DNA of 15,563 nt, taken from an uncultured Lachnospiraceae bacterium (GTDB lineage Bacteria > Bacillota > Clostridia > Lachnospirales > Lachnospiraceae). The position numbers and the translations under genes were made by a program. Below the pieces are notes generated by a model. The model saw only the letters and a program-made list of their open reading frames with translations. It was not told where the DNA came from and searched no databases. Within the stretch, counting starts at the first letter, position 1. Each line of letters begins with the position of its first letter. The DNA lies in NCBI GenBank assembly GCA_946538445.1, contig CAMNGO010000028.1:1-15563 (forward strand), read 5' to 3'. This document shows, one piece after another, positions 6,077 through 14,171 of the stretch.

Positions 6077-9000
6077 TTAGCAGCCCGATGTCAGGGGCAT
6101 GATGTTGGCCACGATCTCTCCAATCTCATTCATAAGGTCCTTCTTCAGTATCCCCTTGCAATCGTACAGGAAGGTCGGTTCCTTCTCCGGTGCGATTCTC
6201 ATTTTCCCGGGATATCTGTTCAGAAACTCTTCCAGATCCTTGTATTCCATCGCCTTTTTGGGAGTGATGACAAAACGGATCTCATTACCCCGCTGCTCGA
6301 TCAGGGAGATTCTGGCCTTTCGGGCCTGCGTTCTTAATAAGGCCACATCCAGAAGACGATAGAGGGGGGCCGGCAGGTCACCGTAGCGGTCTGTCAGTTC
6401 ATCCACCATATCATCATAGTCTTCCCGGGTCTCAATGTAGGCAATCCTCTTATATAGAGATAATTTCTGACTCTCATTTTTTACGTAGGTAGAAGGAATA
6501 TAAGCGTTTACGGAAAGATCTATGACAGTATCTGCCTCCGCCTCTTCCTGGCTCTCCCCTTTTAACTCCTTCACTGCCTGGTTGAGCATCTTACAGTAGA
6601 GGTCGTATCCCACACTTTCGATATGGCCGGATTGTTCTGCTCCCAGCAGGTTCCCGGCGCCGCGGATCTCCAGATCCCGCATGGCGATCTTGAAGCCACT
6701 GCCCAGATCGGTAAACTCCCGGATGGCTTTAAGCCTTTTCTCAGCCTCTTCTCTGAGGACCTTGTTCCTCTGATACATGAGGAAAGCATAAGCGGTACGT
6801 TTAGACCTCCCCACGCGGCCCCTGAGCTGATAGAGCTGGGACAGACCGAAGTTCTGGGCATCCTGGATGATCATGGTATTCACATTGGGGATATCCAGTC
6901 CGGTTTCGATGATGGTGGTGGAGACCAGCACGTCGATGTCCCCACGGATGAAATCCATCATGACTCCTTCCAACTGCCTCTCACCCATCTGTCCATGGGC
7001 ATACTCCACCCTGGCTTCCGGTACCAGGCTCTGTACTTTGGAAGCCACATCCATGATGGTGCTCACCCGGTTGGACACATAATAGACCTGACCGTCCCTG
7101 GCCAGCTCTCTCTCTATGGCTTCCCTGATCATTTCCTCATTGTATTCCAACACGTAAGTCTGAACAGCCCTGCGGTCCACCGGAGGGATCTCCAGAAGAC
7201 TCATGTCCCGGATTCCCGCCAGACTCATATGCAGGGTCCGGGGAATCGGTGTGGCAGACAGGGCCAGAACATCCACGTTCTTCTTGATCTGTTTGATCTT
7301 CTCTTTCTGCTTGACGCCAAATCTCTGCTCCTCATCGATGATAAGAAGGCCCAGCTGTTTGAACCGGACTTTGGTTGACAGTAATTTGTGGGTCCCGATT
7401 ACGATATCCACAGATCCCTTCTTCAACCCATCCAGGATTTCTTTGGTCTCCTTGGCGGAGCAGAATCTGGATAGCATCCGGATTTCTACCGGGTACCGCT
7501 CCATCCTCTCCATAAAGGAATTAAAATGCTGTTGTGCCAGGATGGTTGTAGGGACCAGCAAGGCTACCTGTCTGCTGTCCTGCACTGCTTTAAAAGCTGC
7601 CCGGATGGCCACCTCTGTCTTACCGTAGCCCACATCCCCGCAGATCAGGCGGTCCATGATCTTAGGGCTTTCCATGTCACTCTTGGTGTCCTCGATGGCA
7701 TTGAGCTGGTCTTCCGTCTCTTCATAAGGAAAGAGTTCTTCAAATTCCCTCTGCCATACGGTATCTTCCCCAAAGCAGAAACCTTTCTCTGTCTGCCGGC
7801 TGGCATAGAGGTCCACCAGATCTTTGGCGGCAATCTGGATCCTGGACCGCACCCTGCTCTTGGTCTTCTTCCATTCCGGCGAGTTCAGTTTATTAAGCTT
7901 GGGTTTCTTTGCGCTGCCGCTGGCATACTTCTGTATCATCTCCAGCTGTGAGGCAGGGAAAAGATAGTTGCTGTTATCCTGGTACTCGATGCTGATGTAG
8001 TCTTTCATGACTCCATCCGTCTCGATACTCTCGATTCCACGGTAGATACCGAGACCATATTTTTCGTGCACCACATAATCCCCCACCGAAAGGTCCGACA
8101 AGGAGGCTACTTTCTGCCCTTTATAGCCGGCATATTTTCTGGTGCGGGTTTTCTTTTTTTCCTTAAAGATATCTTTCTCCGTCAGGACGGCAAACCGGAT
8201 ATCCGGATATTCGAAGCCGTTGGAGAGACGCCCCGGAACCACCATGATCTCTCCCCCCAGGATCGGTCTGTCGTAATCCGTGGCATAGTAGGCATTAAGT
8301 TCATAGTCCCTCAGATCCTGGGCCAGCCTCTGGGCTCTGGTTCTGGAGGAACTCATGAGAATAGTCTGATACTTCTGATTCTTCCAGTTCTTCAGGTCCT
8401 TAACAAGCTGTTCGAAATTATTGTGGTAGGAGAAGATGGATCTCGCATGCAGCATATGAACCTTCTTTGCCGGAATCTCGCGACAGTCTGTGGATAATTC
8501 CGACAAGAGCAAGAGGGGTCTGCCCAGAAGTTTTTCCAGGATATCCCTGGTGGAATAGATCAGATCTGCCTGACCCGGCAGGATGTATCCTCCCTCCAGA
8601 CGTTGTTCCATGGAGAGGAAGAATTCCTCTTCATTTCCTTTGCCCCGGCCAAGGCTGCGAACAGGTTCATCGATGAAGATCAGGGTATCTGACGGAAGGT
8701 AATCCAGGAGAGATTCCGTCTCTTCATAAAAATAAGACAGCAACGCCTCATTTCCCAAAGCAGTTCCATAAGAACTCAGATCTGTCGTTGCCGCAATGAC
8801 CATCTTACGTAAACGTTCTTTCTCCTTGTTTTTCTTCTGCTTCTTAAAATAAGCCTCCCTCTCCTTATAGTCATCTCTCATCCTGAGGACGGCGTCCTGG
8901 ATCCGCTCCTGGGTCAGTATCATGTCCGAAGCCGGATAGATATCGATCTTATCCAGTTTTTCGATACTTCTCTGGCTGTCCGCGTCAAAGGAACGGATGG

Positions 9001-9598
9001 AATCCACCTCCTCGTCCCAGAGCTCGATGCGGACCGGCGCCTCCTCGGTCAGAGGAAAGATGTCTATGATACTGCCTCTGGTGGAGAAATCACCCGGCTT
9101 TTCCACCATACCACAACTCTCATATCCCATCTCCACCAGTTTGCGGCGAAGAGCCGTCAGGTCAATGATGGATGTAAAATCGATGGTGAGACATTCCGAC
9201 TGGAAGGCCTGGAAGGGAATGAGTTTCTCCAGAAGGGCTTCAAAACAGGCTACGATGGTTAATGATTCTCCTCCTGTCAGTCGCCGGAAGATGTCCATAC
9301 GTCTCTCCACCACCTGATTACTGTGGATATCCGCACTGTAGAAAAGAATATCCTTGGAGGGATAGAAGACCGTCTGCACATCAAAAAAGCTCAGGTTCTC
9401 ATAGAGCTCCCTGGCTTTTTCTTCCCGGTATGTCAGGATCAGGCGGCATCCCGCCTCCTGGCCCAGGGCATAGATCAGGTGGCTCTTCTGGGAATCGGTG
9501 CATCCTGAAATCTGAACAGGGTAAGACCTGTTTTCCAGGTCTTCCCTGATCTTAAGGTATTCATCATATTGGTTAAGTGGTTCAATCAGTGCCCTCAC
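6077..9598 (-). CDS. mfd: Transcription-repair coupling factor Mfd
   Basis: A 1173-aa DNA translocase that removes RNA polymerase stalled at lesions and recruits UvrA. All domains are present in order: a UvrB-like N-terminal module, the RNA polymerase interaction domain (about 495-565, with VGDYVVHEKYGLGIY), and a RecG-like superfamily 2 helicase with Walker A GDVGYGKT (654-661), DEEQRFG (755-761), LSATPIPRTL and QLRGRVGRS (about 922-930). The C-terminal autoinhibitory TRCF domain follows (about 1010-1130). The length matches Bacillota Mfd. It starts with GTG (9598-9596), supported by AAGGAG at 9610-9605 six bases upstream. The start lies inside the upstream pth frame, with a 17-nt overlap, so the two are probably cotranscribed and coupled. 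No truncation or missing motif was seen. Confidence 0.97.
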   Translation of the reverse strand: MRALIEPLNQYDEYLKIREDLENRSYPVQISGCTDSQKSHLIYALGQEAGCRLILTYREEKARELYENLSFFDVQTVFYPSKDILFYSADIHSNQVVERRMDIFRRLTGGESLTIVACFEALLEKLIPFQAFQSECLTIDFTSIIDLTALRRKLVEMGYESCGMVEKPGDFSTRGSIIDIFPLTEEAPVRIELWDEEVDSIRSFDADSQRSIEKLDKIDIYPASDMILTQERIQDAVLRMRDDYKEREAYFKKQKKNKEKERLRKMVIAATTDLSSYGTALGNEALLSYFYEETESLLDYLPSDTLIFIDEPVRSLGRGKGNEEEFFLSMEQRLEGGYILPGQADLIYSTRDILEKLLGRPLLLLSELSTDCREIPAKKVHMLHARSIFSYHNNFEQLVKDLKNWKNQKYQTILMSSSRTRAQRLAQDLRDYELNAYYATDYDRPILGGEIMVVPGRLSNGFEYPDIRFAVLTEKDIFKEKKKTRTRKYAGYKGQKVASLSDLSVGDYVVHEKYGLGIYRGIESIETDGVMKDYISIEYQDNSNYLFPASQLEMIQKYASGSAKKPKLNKLNSPEWKKTKSRVRSRIQIAAKDLVDLYASRQTEKGFCFGEDTVWQREFEELFPYEETEDQLNAIEDTKSDMESPKIMDRLICGDVGYGKTEVAIRAAFKAVQDSRQVALLVPTTILAQQHFNSFMERMERYPVEIRMLSRFCSAKETKEILDGLKKGSVDIVIGTHKLLSTKVRFKQLGLLIIDEEQRFGVKQKEKIKQIKKNVDVLALSATPIPRTLHMSLAGIRDMSLLEIPPVDRRAVQTYVLEYNEEMIREAIERELARDGQVYYVSNRVSTIMDVASKVQSLVPEARVEYAHGQMGERQLEGVMMDFIRGDIDVLVSTTIIETGLDIPNVNTMIIQDAQNFGLSQLYQLRGRVGRSKRTAYAFLMYQRNKVLREEAEKRLKAIREFTDLGSGFKIAMRDLEIRGAGNLLGAEQSGHIESVGYDLYCKMLNQAVKELKGESQEEAEADTVIDLSVNAYIPSTYVKNESQKLSLYKRIAYIETREDYDDMVDELTDRYGDLPAPLYRLLDVALLRTQARKARISLIEQRGNEIRFVITPKKAMEYKDLEEFLNRYPGKMRIAPEKEPTFLYDCKGILKKDLMNEIGEIVANIMPLTSGC

Positions 9599-10208
9599 TA
9601 GCTGCTCCTTCTGTCGTTTCCGGTTCTTTCTTTTTCTTCTTTTTGGGAGTGTTATACAGGTTCATGGCCGTCCCCATATCATCCTCCAGGATGAGGGCTG
9701 CCGCTTTGCATACTTTGCCGAGAGCCTCATCGATCACGGTAAGCTCGTCTTTATCAAAATGACCCAGAACATAATCTGCCAGATCCATATCCGGATGCCG
9801 CTCTCCCCCGATTCCCACACGGATTCTCGGGAAATTATCGGAACCCAGATGGCGGATGATGCTCTTCATGCCGTTATGTCCCCCTGCGCTCCCTTTCTTA
9901 CGGATACGGATAAAGCCGGGATCCAGGCTGATATCATCATAGATGATCAGGAGGTCTTCCGGTTCTGCCTTATAGAAATCCACCAAAGCCCTTACACACT
10001 CCCCACTGAGATTCATGTAGGTGAGGGGCTTCACCAGAAGGACTCTCTGGCTGCCGATAAATCCGGATCCCGTCAGGGCTTTATGTTTGTGTTGATTGAT
10101 ATTGATATGATATTCCCCGGCGATCCGGTCCAGAGCCATGTAGCCGATATTATGCCTGGTCCCTTTATAACGGTCTGTGGGGTTGCCAAGGCCTATGATG
10201 ATCTTCAT
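9582..10208 (-). CDS. pth: Peptidyl-tRNA hydrolase, from an internal start within the fused frame
   Basis: A 208-aa Pth that cleaves peptidyl-tRNA dropped from ribosomes. It starts MKIIIGLGNP, the classic Pth N-terminus. Catalytic-site residues are present: His19 in TRHNIGY, Asn66 in TYMNLSG, Asp91 in IIYDDISL and Asn112 in GGHNGMKSI. The C-terminus carries a poly-lysine and acidic tail beyond the enzyme core. AAGGAG at 10222-10217 lies eight bases before the ATG, so independent translation is likely even though the same frame is open from 11333. Its stop overlaps the mfd start by 17 nt. Pth is normally a separate essential protein of about 190-210 residues, which is the size produced from this start. 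Confidence 0.9.
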   Translation of the reverse strand: MKIIIGLGNPTDRYKGTRHNIGYMALDRIAGEYHININQHKHKALTGSGFIGSQRVLLVKPLTYMNLSGECVRALVDFYKAEPEDLLIIYDDISLDPGFIRIRKKGSAGGHNGMKSIIRHLGSDNFPRIRVGIGGERHPDMDLADYVLGHFDKDELTVIDEALGKVCKAAALILEDDMGTAMNLYNTPKKKKKKEPETTEGAASEGTD

Positions 10209-11333
10209 CTTATTTTCTCCTTGCGTATCCAGAAAATGATCCACCACCCTGGCAGCGGACCGGTTGTCAAAAAAGTCATTGTGAAGGTGGGCGAAAGCGC
10301 TCACCTTGTCAAGATCCCATGCCTGTTCGCGGATGTCACTGATCAGTTCTTCCATCGTATGGGCGATCGGTCCCGGAGCGGTCTGCTCAAAGTCAAAATA
10401 GAATCCCCTGTCCTTCCGGATATACCAGTCCTGATCAAAAGCATACAGGAGAATCGGGCGGTTCAGCAGGGCATACTCCACCGTTACGGAGGAGTAATCC
10501 GTGATGAGGATATCTGTCATACACAGAAGCTTCCTGATATTGAGATATCCCGTCATATCGATGACATAATCAGGTACATGTCCCCGGTGAATCTGAGGGT
10601 GCAGACGAACCATGAGACAGTAATCCTCCCCCAGTTCATCCCGGAATCTCTGAAAGTCAAAATGATCCAGGAGATGATAATCCCTCTCCGTATCATCCCG
10701 GAAAGTAGGGGCATAGAGGATCCATTTCTTTCCCCGCATCTCCGGGTATTGCCGGCACAATTCCTCTTTCCAAGTCTCCACCTTATGGTCCGTAAAATAA
10801 TAATCTGCCTGGGGGCAGGCCAGTGCCTGTACTTTCTCCCTGGGCACACAGAATGCCTGGGCGTAGTTGTCCCGGATTTTCTCCGAACTGGCAAGGATGC
10901 AGGACACCTGCCGGTTTACATCCCGGATCAGTTCCAGCATCCGGGGATCCGTCTCCGAAGAGCCGGCAAATTTCTTGTAAGAACCCATCCCATGCCATAA
11001 TTGGACGATAGTTACGGACGGGTCAAAATCCATGTAGGCCATGGGGATAAAATTATCATTTAAAAACACATAGGACGAGGTGGCAAGATGATAGACCTTG
11101 GCCGTAAAAAGCCGGATAAGCCCGGGAAGGTTGGACAGTTTTATCTCATAATCCTTGTGGCTGATCACATGAAAGTCATAATCCAGTCCTCTTCTTTCGC
11201 ACTCTTCCCTGATGGCAAAGAGGCTCCCGGTCCCACCGGTATCCAGTTTCTCGATCAATGTGACCTTATTCTTTTTTATTTGGCATCTGCGGAAGAATCG
11301 GAACACTCCCGCAAAAATCTTATTTGTATTCAT
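9582..11333 (-). CDS. CDP-glycerol glycerophosphotransferase fused in frame to peptidyl-tRNA hydrolase
   Basis: One 583-codon frame encodes two unrelated enzymes. Residues 1-369 are a TagF/TagB-type transferase (Glyphos_transf family), which adds glycerol-phosphate or a related alditol phosphate to teichoic-acid-like polymers at the membrane. Motifs are LWHGMGSYKK (112-121), ILYAPTFRDD (205-214), MVRLHPQ (241-247), DILITDYSSVTVEYALLNRP (274-293) and RGFYFDFEQTAPGPI (309-323). Residues 376-583 are peptidyl-tRNA hydrolase. The linker DTQGENK is only seven residues. Pth has its own ribosome binding site and ATG inside the frame. A TAA one base before that ATG (10212-10210) is in another frame, so one indel near the junction would separate the genes. 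GGAGG at 11348-11344 supports the start at 11333. Both domains look intact. Whether the fused protein is made is unknown. Confidence 0.85.
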   Translation of the reverse strand: MNTNKIFAGVFRFFRRCQIKKNKVTLIEKLDTGGTGSLFAIREECERRGLDYDFHVISHKDYEIKLSNLPGLIRLFTAKVYHLATSSYVFLNDNFIPMAYMDFDPSVTIVQLWHGMGSYKKFAGSSETDPRMLELIRDVNRQVSCILASSEKIRDNYAQAFCVPREKVQALACPQADYYFTDHKVETWKEELCRQYPEMRGKKWILYAPTFRDDTERDYHLLDHFDFQRFRDELGEDYCLMVRLHPQIHRGHVPDYVIDMTGYLNIRKLLCMTDILITDYSSVTVEYALLNRPILLYAFDQDWYIRKDRGFYFDFEQTAPGPIAHTMEELISDIREQAWDLDKVSAFAHLHNDFFDNRSAARVVDHFLDTQGENKMKIIIGLGNPTDRYKGTRHNIGYMALDRIAGEYHININQHKHKALTGSGFIGSQRVLLVKPLTYMNLSGECVRALVDFYKAEPEDLLIIYDDISLDPGFIRIRKKGSAGGHNGMKSIIRHLGSDNFPRIRVGIGGERHPDMDLADYVLGHFDKDELTVIDEALGKVCKAAALILEDDMGTAMNLYNTPKKKKKKEPETTEGAASEGTD

Positions 11334-11357
11334 AACAGAGAATCCTCCAAATAATTA

Positions 11358-11386
11358 AGTATATCATAGCCCATAAAGATATGCAA
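11358..11386 (-). promoter_or_regulatory. Probable promoter of the glycerophosphotransferase-pth-mfd unit
   Basis: The minus strand reads TTGCAT (11386-11381), 17 bp, then TATACT (11363-11358), five of six consensus bases in the -10. It predicts a start near 11351, giving a very short leader with the GGAGG ribosome binding site at 11348-11344. The -35 box directly abuts the hairpin downstream of glgD. Confidence 0.5.
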
Positions 11387-11417
11387 ATAGGCTGCCACAA
11401 TCTATGTGACAGCCTAT
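11387..11417 (-). terminator. Hairpin after glgD, probable (weak) terminator
   Basis: ATAGGCTG (11417-11410 on the minus strand) pairs with CAGCCTAT (11394-11387). A G-U pair and CACA/TGTG extend it to 13 bp around a 5-nt loop. The downstream tract is poor (TTTGCATATCTTT), so termination may be partial and glgCD transcripts may continue into the next unit. Confidence 0.55.
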
Positions 11418-11454
11418 CAAACAATCATGTTGCATGCCGATATACTCTGATATT

Positions 11455-12579
11455 CTACAGGATATATCTCACATTCTTTTCAACAACGATCTTGATCTCG
11501 TCGTTGGTTCCTACATAATTGGTACCCGGGCGAAGGGTGTCCCTGCTCTCTACGATGCAGTTTTCAATGTAGGAGTCATCCCCGATATACACGTTATTCA
11601 GGATGATGGAATTCTTGATGGTACAGTTATTTCCGATATAAACATCCTTGAACAATACGGAGTTCTCAATCTTTCCATTGATGATACATCCGGAGGAGAT
11701 GATGGAGTTCTTAATGTCCGAACCTGCATTATATTTTGCCGGAGGAAGATCATCCACTTTGGAGTATACATCCGGATACTCTTTGAAGAAGTAGTCCCTG
11801 ATATCTTTCTTGAGGAAGTCCATGTTGGTCCTGTAGTAAGAATCGATAGTGGAGATGTTTCTCCAGTAAGAATCCAGTTTGTATCCGTAGATCTTGCGGA
11901 CACCTTTATAGCGAACCAGAACATCTTTTACGAAATCATAGCGGTCCTCTCTTGCACAGCGCTCAAGGATCTCGATCAGATGTCTACGGCGGATTACATA
12001 GACACCGATGGATACGTCACTGCTTTCAGCTACCAGAGGTTTCTCCTCGAAGTCGACGATCCTCTCATCCTCGTCCAGCTTGAGGATACCGAATCTGGTC
12101 AGATCATCATCTGTCTCTTTCAGGTTTGTGTAGACAACCGTGATGTCTGCATTCTTCTCGATATGTTTCTGAAGAACTGCATTATAATCCAGTTTGTAAA
12201 CACCATCGCCTGCAGCGATGATCACGTATGGTTCATGGCTCTTCTTGATAAAATCAATGTTCTGATACAGGGCATCAGCTGTTCCCTGATACCAGAAGTT
12301 ATTGTCCTTGGTCTGGGTGGGGGTAAATACATATAATCCCCCCTGTTTCCGGCCGAAATCCCACCATTTGCTGGAGCTCAGATGTTCATTTAATGAACGG
12401 GCATTAAACTGTGGAAGCACAGCAACTCTTGAAATCTTGGAGTTGGTCATATTGCTCAGCGCGAAGTCGATCGCACGATAGCTTCCTGCGATGGGCAGTG
12501 CCGAGATTGCCCTCTTGTCGGATAACCGACCGATTCTCTTGTTATTACCGCCTGCTAAAATAATACCTATTGCCTTCAT
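11455..12579 (-). CDS. glgD: Glucose-1-phosphate adenylyltransferase, GlgD subunit
   Basis: A 374-aa paralogue of the GlgC product encoded just upstream, expected to form a mixed tetramer with it and tune ADP-glucose synthesis. It has the nucleotidyltransferase fold, starting MKAIGIILAGGNNKRIG, then FWYQGTADALYQN, AAGDGVYKLDY and FEEKPLVA. A C-terminal left-handed beta helix shows hexapeptide-like repeats (KNSIISSGCIINGKIENSVL and following). Against GlgC, the nucleotide loop GGQGSRLG is changed to GGNNKRIG, and the metal-site Asp of YWKDVGT is Asn in YWRNIST. Both fit the weakly or non-catalytic GlgD branch. ATG at 12579; AGGAGG (12597-12592) and AGGTGA lie in the 16-nt gap after glgC, implying one operon. 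Confidence 0.94.
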   Translation of the reverse strand: MKAIGIILAGGNNKRIGRLSDKRAISALPIAGSYRAIDFALSNMTNSKISRVAVLPQFNARSLNEHLSSSKWWDFGRKQGGLYVFTPTQTKDNNFWYQGTADALYQNIDFIKKSHEPYVIIAAGDGVYKLDYNAVLQKHIEKNADITVVYTNLKETDDDLTRFGILKLDEDERIVDFEEKPLVAESSDVSIGVYVIRRRHLIEILERCAREDRYDFVKDVLVRYKGVRKIYGYKLDSYWRNISTIDSYYRTNMDFLKKDIRDYFFKEYPDVYSKVDDLPPAKYNAGSDIKNSIISSGCIINGKIENSVLFKDVYIGNNCTIKNSIILNNVYIGDDSYIENCIVESRDTLRPGTNYVGTNDEIKIVVEKNVRYIL

Positions 12580-12595
12580 CTATGTCACCTGCCTC

Positions 12596-13858
12596 CTACT
12601 GTCTGATAATGGATTCGCCGCTGGCAAGGATGCCATCCGGATAATCATCTGCTGTTGTGATACCAACGATCGCAACGTTCTTACCAATCTTAACGTTTGC
12701 AGGAATCACAGATCCCTCACCTACTGTGACAAGGCCGCCGGCATATACTTTCTCATTGTACTTGTTCGGAGCCTCTTCAAAGAGACCAAGTTCCGTATTC
12801 TCACCGATCTCGACATTCTCTGCGATAATTGATTTCTCAACTTTCGCTCCTGCCTTGACTGTGGATCCTTGCATCACAATAGAATTCCTGACGACAGCGC
12901 CTTCTTCCACTGTGACATCTGCGCCGATCACAGAGTTATAGATCTCACCGTACACCTCGGCTCCCTCACTGACGATACATCCGGAAACCTTGGAATTCGC
13001 GGAGAAATACTGTGGATGAAGCACATCGCTCTTGGTGTAGATTCTCCAGAATTCCTCATAAAGATTGAATTCGGGAATGATATCGATAAGCTCCATATTT
13101 GCTTCCCAGTAAGATGATAAGGTACCTACATCTTTCCAGTATCCCTGGTAATTATAAGCCATGATCTTATCGCCTCTCTGGTGGCAGTAAGGAATGATGT
13201 GCATACCGAAGTCACAGCCGGGCTGATCCTTCAGGGCAATGAGGGCATCTTTCAGTATGTCATAATCAAAGATATAGATACCCATGGATGCTTTGTTGCT
13301 TCTTGGAACCGGAGGTTTCTCCTCAAATTCCTGAACCTGATTATTCTCATCTGTGATAACCAGACCGAAGCGGCTTGCCTCATCCCACGGCACCTCATAG
13401 GTTGCCAGGGTAATCTTGGCATTGTTCTTCTTGTGGAAGTCGAGCATCAGCTCATAGTCCATCTTGTAGATATGGTCTCCACCCAGGATGGCAACATACT
13501 TCGGATGGTAGTACTCCATAAACTCTAGATTCTGATAGATGGCGTTAGCCGTGCCGGTGTACCAGTCTGTGTTCTCGCTCTTCTCATAAGGCGGAAGAAC
13601 CGTAACACCACCGATGTTTCTGTCCAGATCCCACGGGATACCGATGCCGATATGCTGGTTCAGTCTCAGTGGACGATACTGGGTAAGAACACCCACGGTA
13701 TCAATGCCGGAATTGATGCAGTTACTAAGTGGAAAGTCAATGATTTTATACTTTCCGCCGAACGCTACGGCAGGTTTGGCTAATCTGGATGTGAGAACGC
13801 CGAGGCGGCTTCCCTGTCCACCTGCTAATAACATAGCTATCATTTCTTTCTTTATCAT
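12596..13858 (-). CDS. glgC: Glucose-1-phosphate adenylyltransferase, catalytic subunit GlgC
   Basis: A 420-aa enzyme that makes ADP-glucose from ATP and glucose-1-phosphate, the committed step of bacterial glycogen synthesis. Catalytic motifs are intact: LLAGGQGSRLG (10-20), WYTGTANAIYQN (99-110), GGDHIYKMDY with Asp128, FEEKP with Lys181, and YWKDVGT with Asp243. The C-terminal region carries beta-helix repeats such as GAEVYGEIYNSVIGADVTVE. The length is normal for the family. The start is supported by AAGGGG at 13873-13868, nine bases before the ATG. glgD follows after 16 nt. The other glycogen genes (glgA, glgB, glgP) are not in the window. Confidence 0.96.
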   Translation of the reverse strand: MIKKEMIAMLLAGGQGSRLGVLTSRLAKPAVAFGGKYKIIDFPLSNCINSGIDTVGVLTQYRPLRLNQHIGIGIPWDLDRNIGGVTVLPPYEKSENTDWYTGTANAIYQNLEFMEYYHPKYVAILGGDHIYKMDYELMLDFHKKNNAKITLATYEVPWDEASRFGLVITDENNQVQEFEEKPPVPRSNKASMGIYIFDYDILKDALIALKDQPGCDFGMHIIPYCHQRGDKIMAYNYQGYWKDVGTLSSYWEANMELIDIIPEFNLYEEFWRIYTKSDVLHPQYFSANSKVSGCIVSEGAEVYGEIYNSVIGADVTVEEGAVVRNSIVMQGSTVKAGAKVEKSIIAENVEIGENTELGLFEEAPNKYNEKVYAGGLVTVGEGSVIPANVKIGKNVAIVGITTADDYPDGILASGESIIRQ

Positions 13859-13888
13859 AAAGAATCACCCCTTTGTCATATAGTCAAT

Positions 13889-13917
13889 ATTATATCATCC
13901 GTAGCCACATTTTAAAA
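13889..13917 (-). promoter_or_regulatory. Probable promoter of glgC-glgD
   Basis: The minus strand has a perfect TATAAT (13894-13889) 17 bp downstream of TTTTAA (13917-13912), a weak -35. It predicts a start near 13882 and a 24-nt leader. The weak -35 leaves room for an activator, but no operator was recognised. Confidence 0.5.
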
Positions 13918-14102
13918 GTACTTCCGCACAAAAACTTTCAAAAACATTTCAAGAATTTATCCATTTTTAATGATAAAATCTATATAGAATAAATGAAAAA
14001 ATGAAATTTATGTGAAATTTGAACAGATTTGATGCAATCTTTGTAAAAAGGCAAAAAAATGCAGGTGTGAAAAAAATTAAAATACATTTAAAAAATGTAG
14101 TC
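13918..14102. other. AT-rich divergent spacer between glgC and murC promoters
   Basis: The 313 bp from 13859 to 14171 hold the two divergent promoters. Between them I see only AT-rich DNA with short imperfect repeats such as the doubled GAAATTT near 14002-14018 and a 6-bp hairpin (ACATTT/AAATGT near 14083-14098). No gene or clear terminator is visible. Confidence 0.4.
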
Positions 14103-14131
14103 TTGAATATGCCTGATGCCTGGGGTATACT
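14103..14131 (+). promoter_or_regulatory. Promoter of murC
   Basis: TTGAAT (14103-14108), a 17-bp spacer and TATACT (14126-14131) match four and five consensus bases. The predicted start near 14138 gives a leader of about 34 nt. The promoter lies inside the upstream open stretch of the murC frame, which argues against the longer N-terminus. Confidence 0.65.
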
Positions 14132-14171
14132 ATTTAGAATGATTTATATAAAGACAAAGAGGAGAACAACT

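Noticed and set aside
6623..7378. 251-codon plus-strand open frame
   Set aside because: It is antisense to the helicase part of mfd, with composition typical of a reverse-complement frame and no recognisable motif.
9759..11000. Long open frame (413 codons) on the plus strand
   Set aside because: It is antisense to the glycerophosphotransferase-Pth gene, whose motifs are unmistakable. It has no recognisable domain and no promoter, and is a codon-bias shadow.
11434..12336. 300-codon plus-strand open frame
   Set aside because: It is the antisense shadow of glgD, with no domain and no ribosome binding site noticed.
14019..14171. 51-codon N-terminal extension of murC
   Set aside because: The murC promoter lies within it, the ribosome binding site is at 14158-14164, and the MurC fold starts at 14172.
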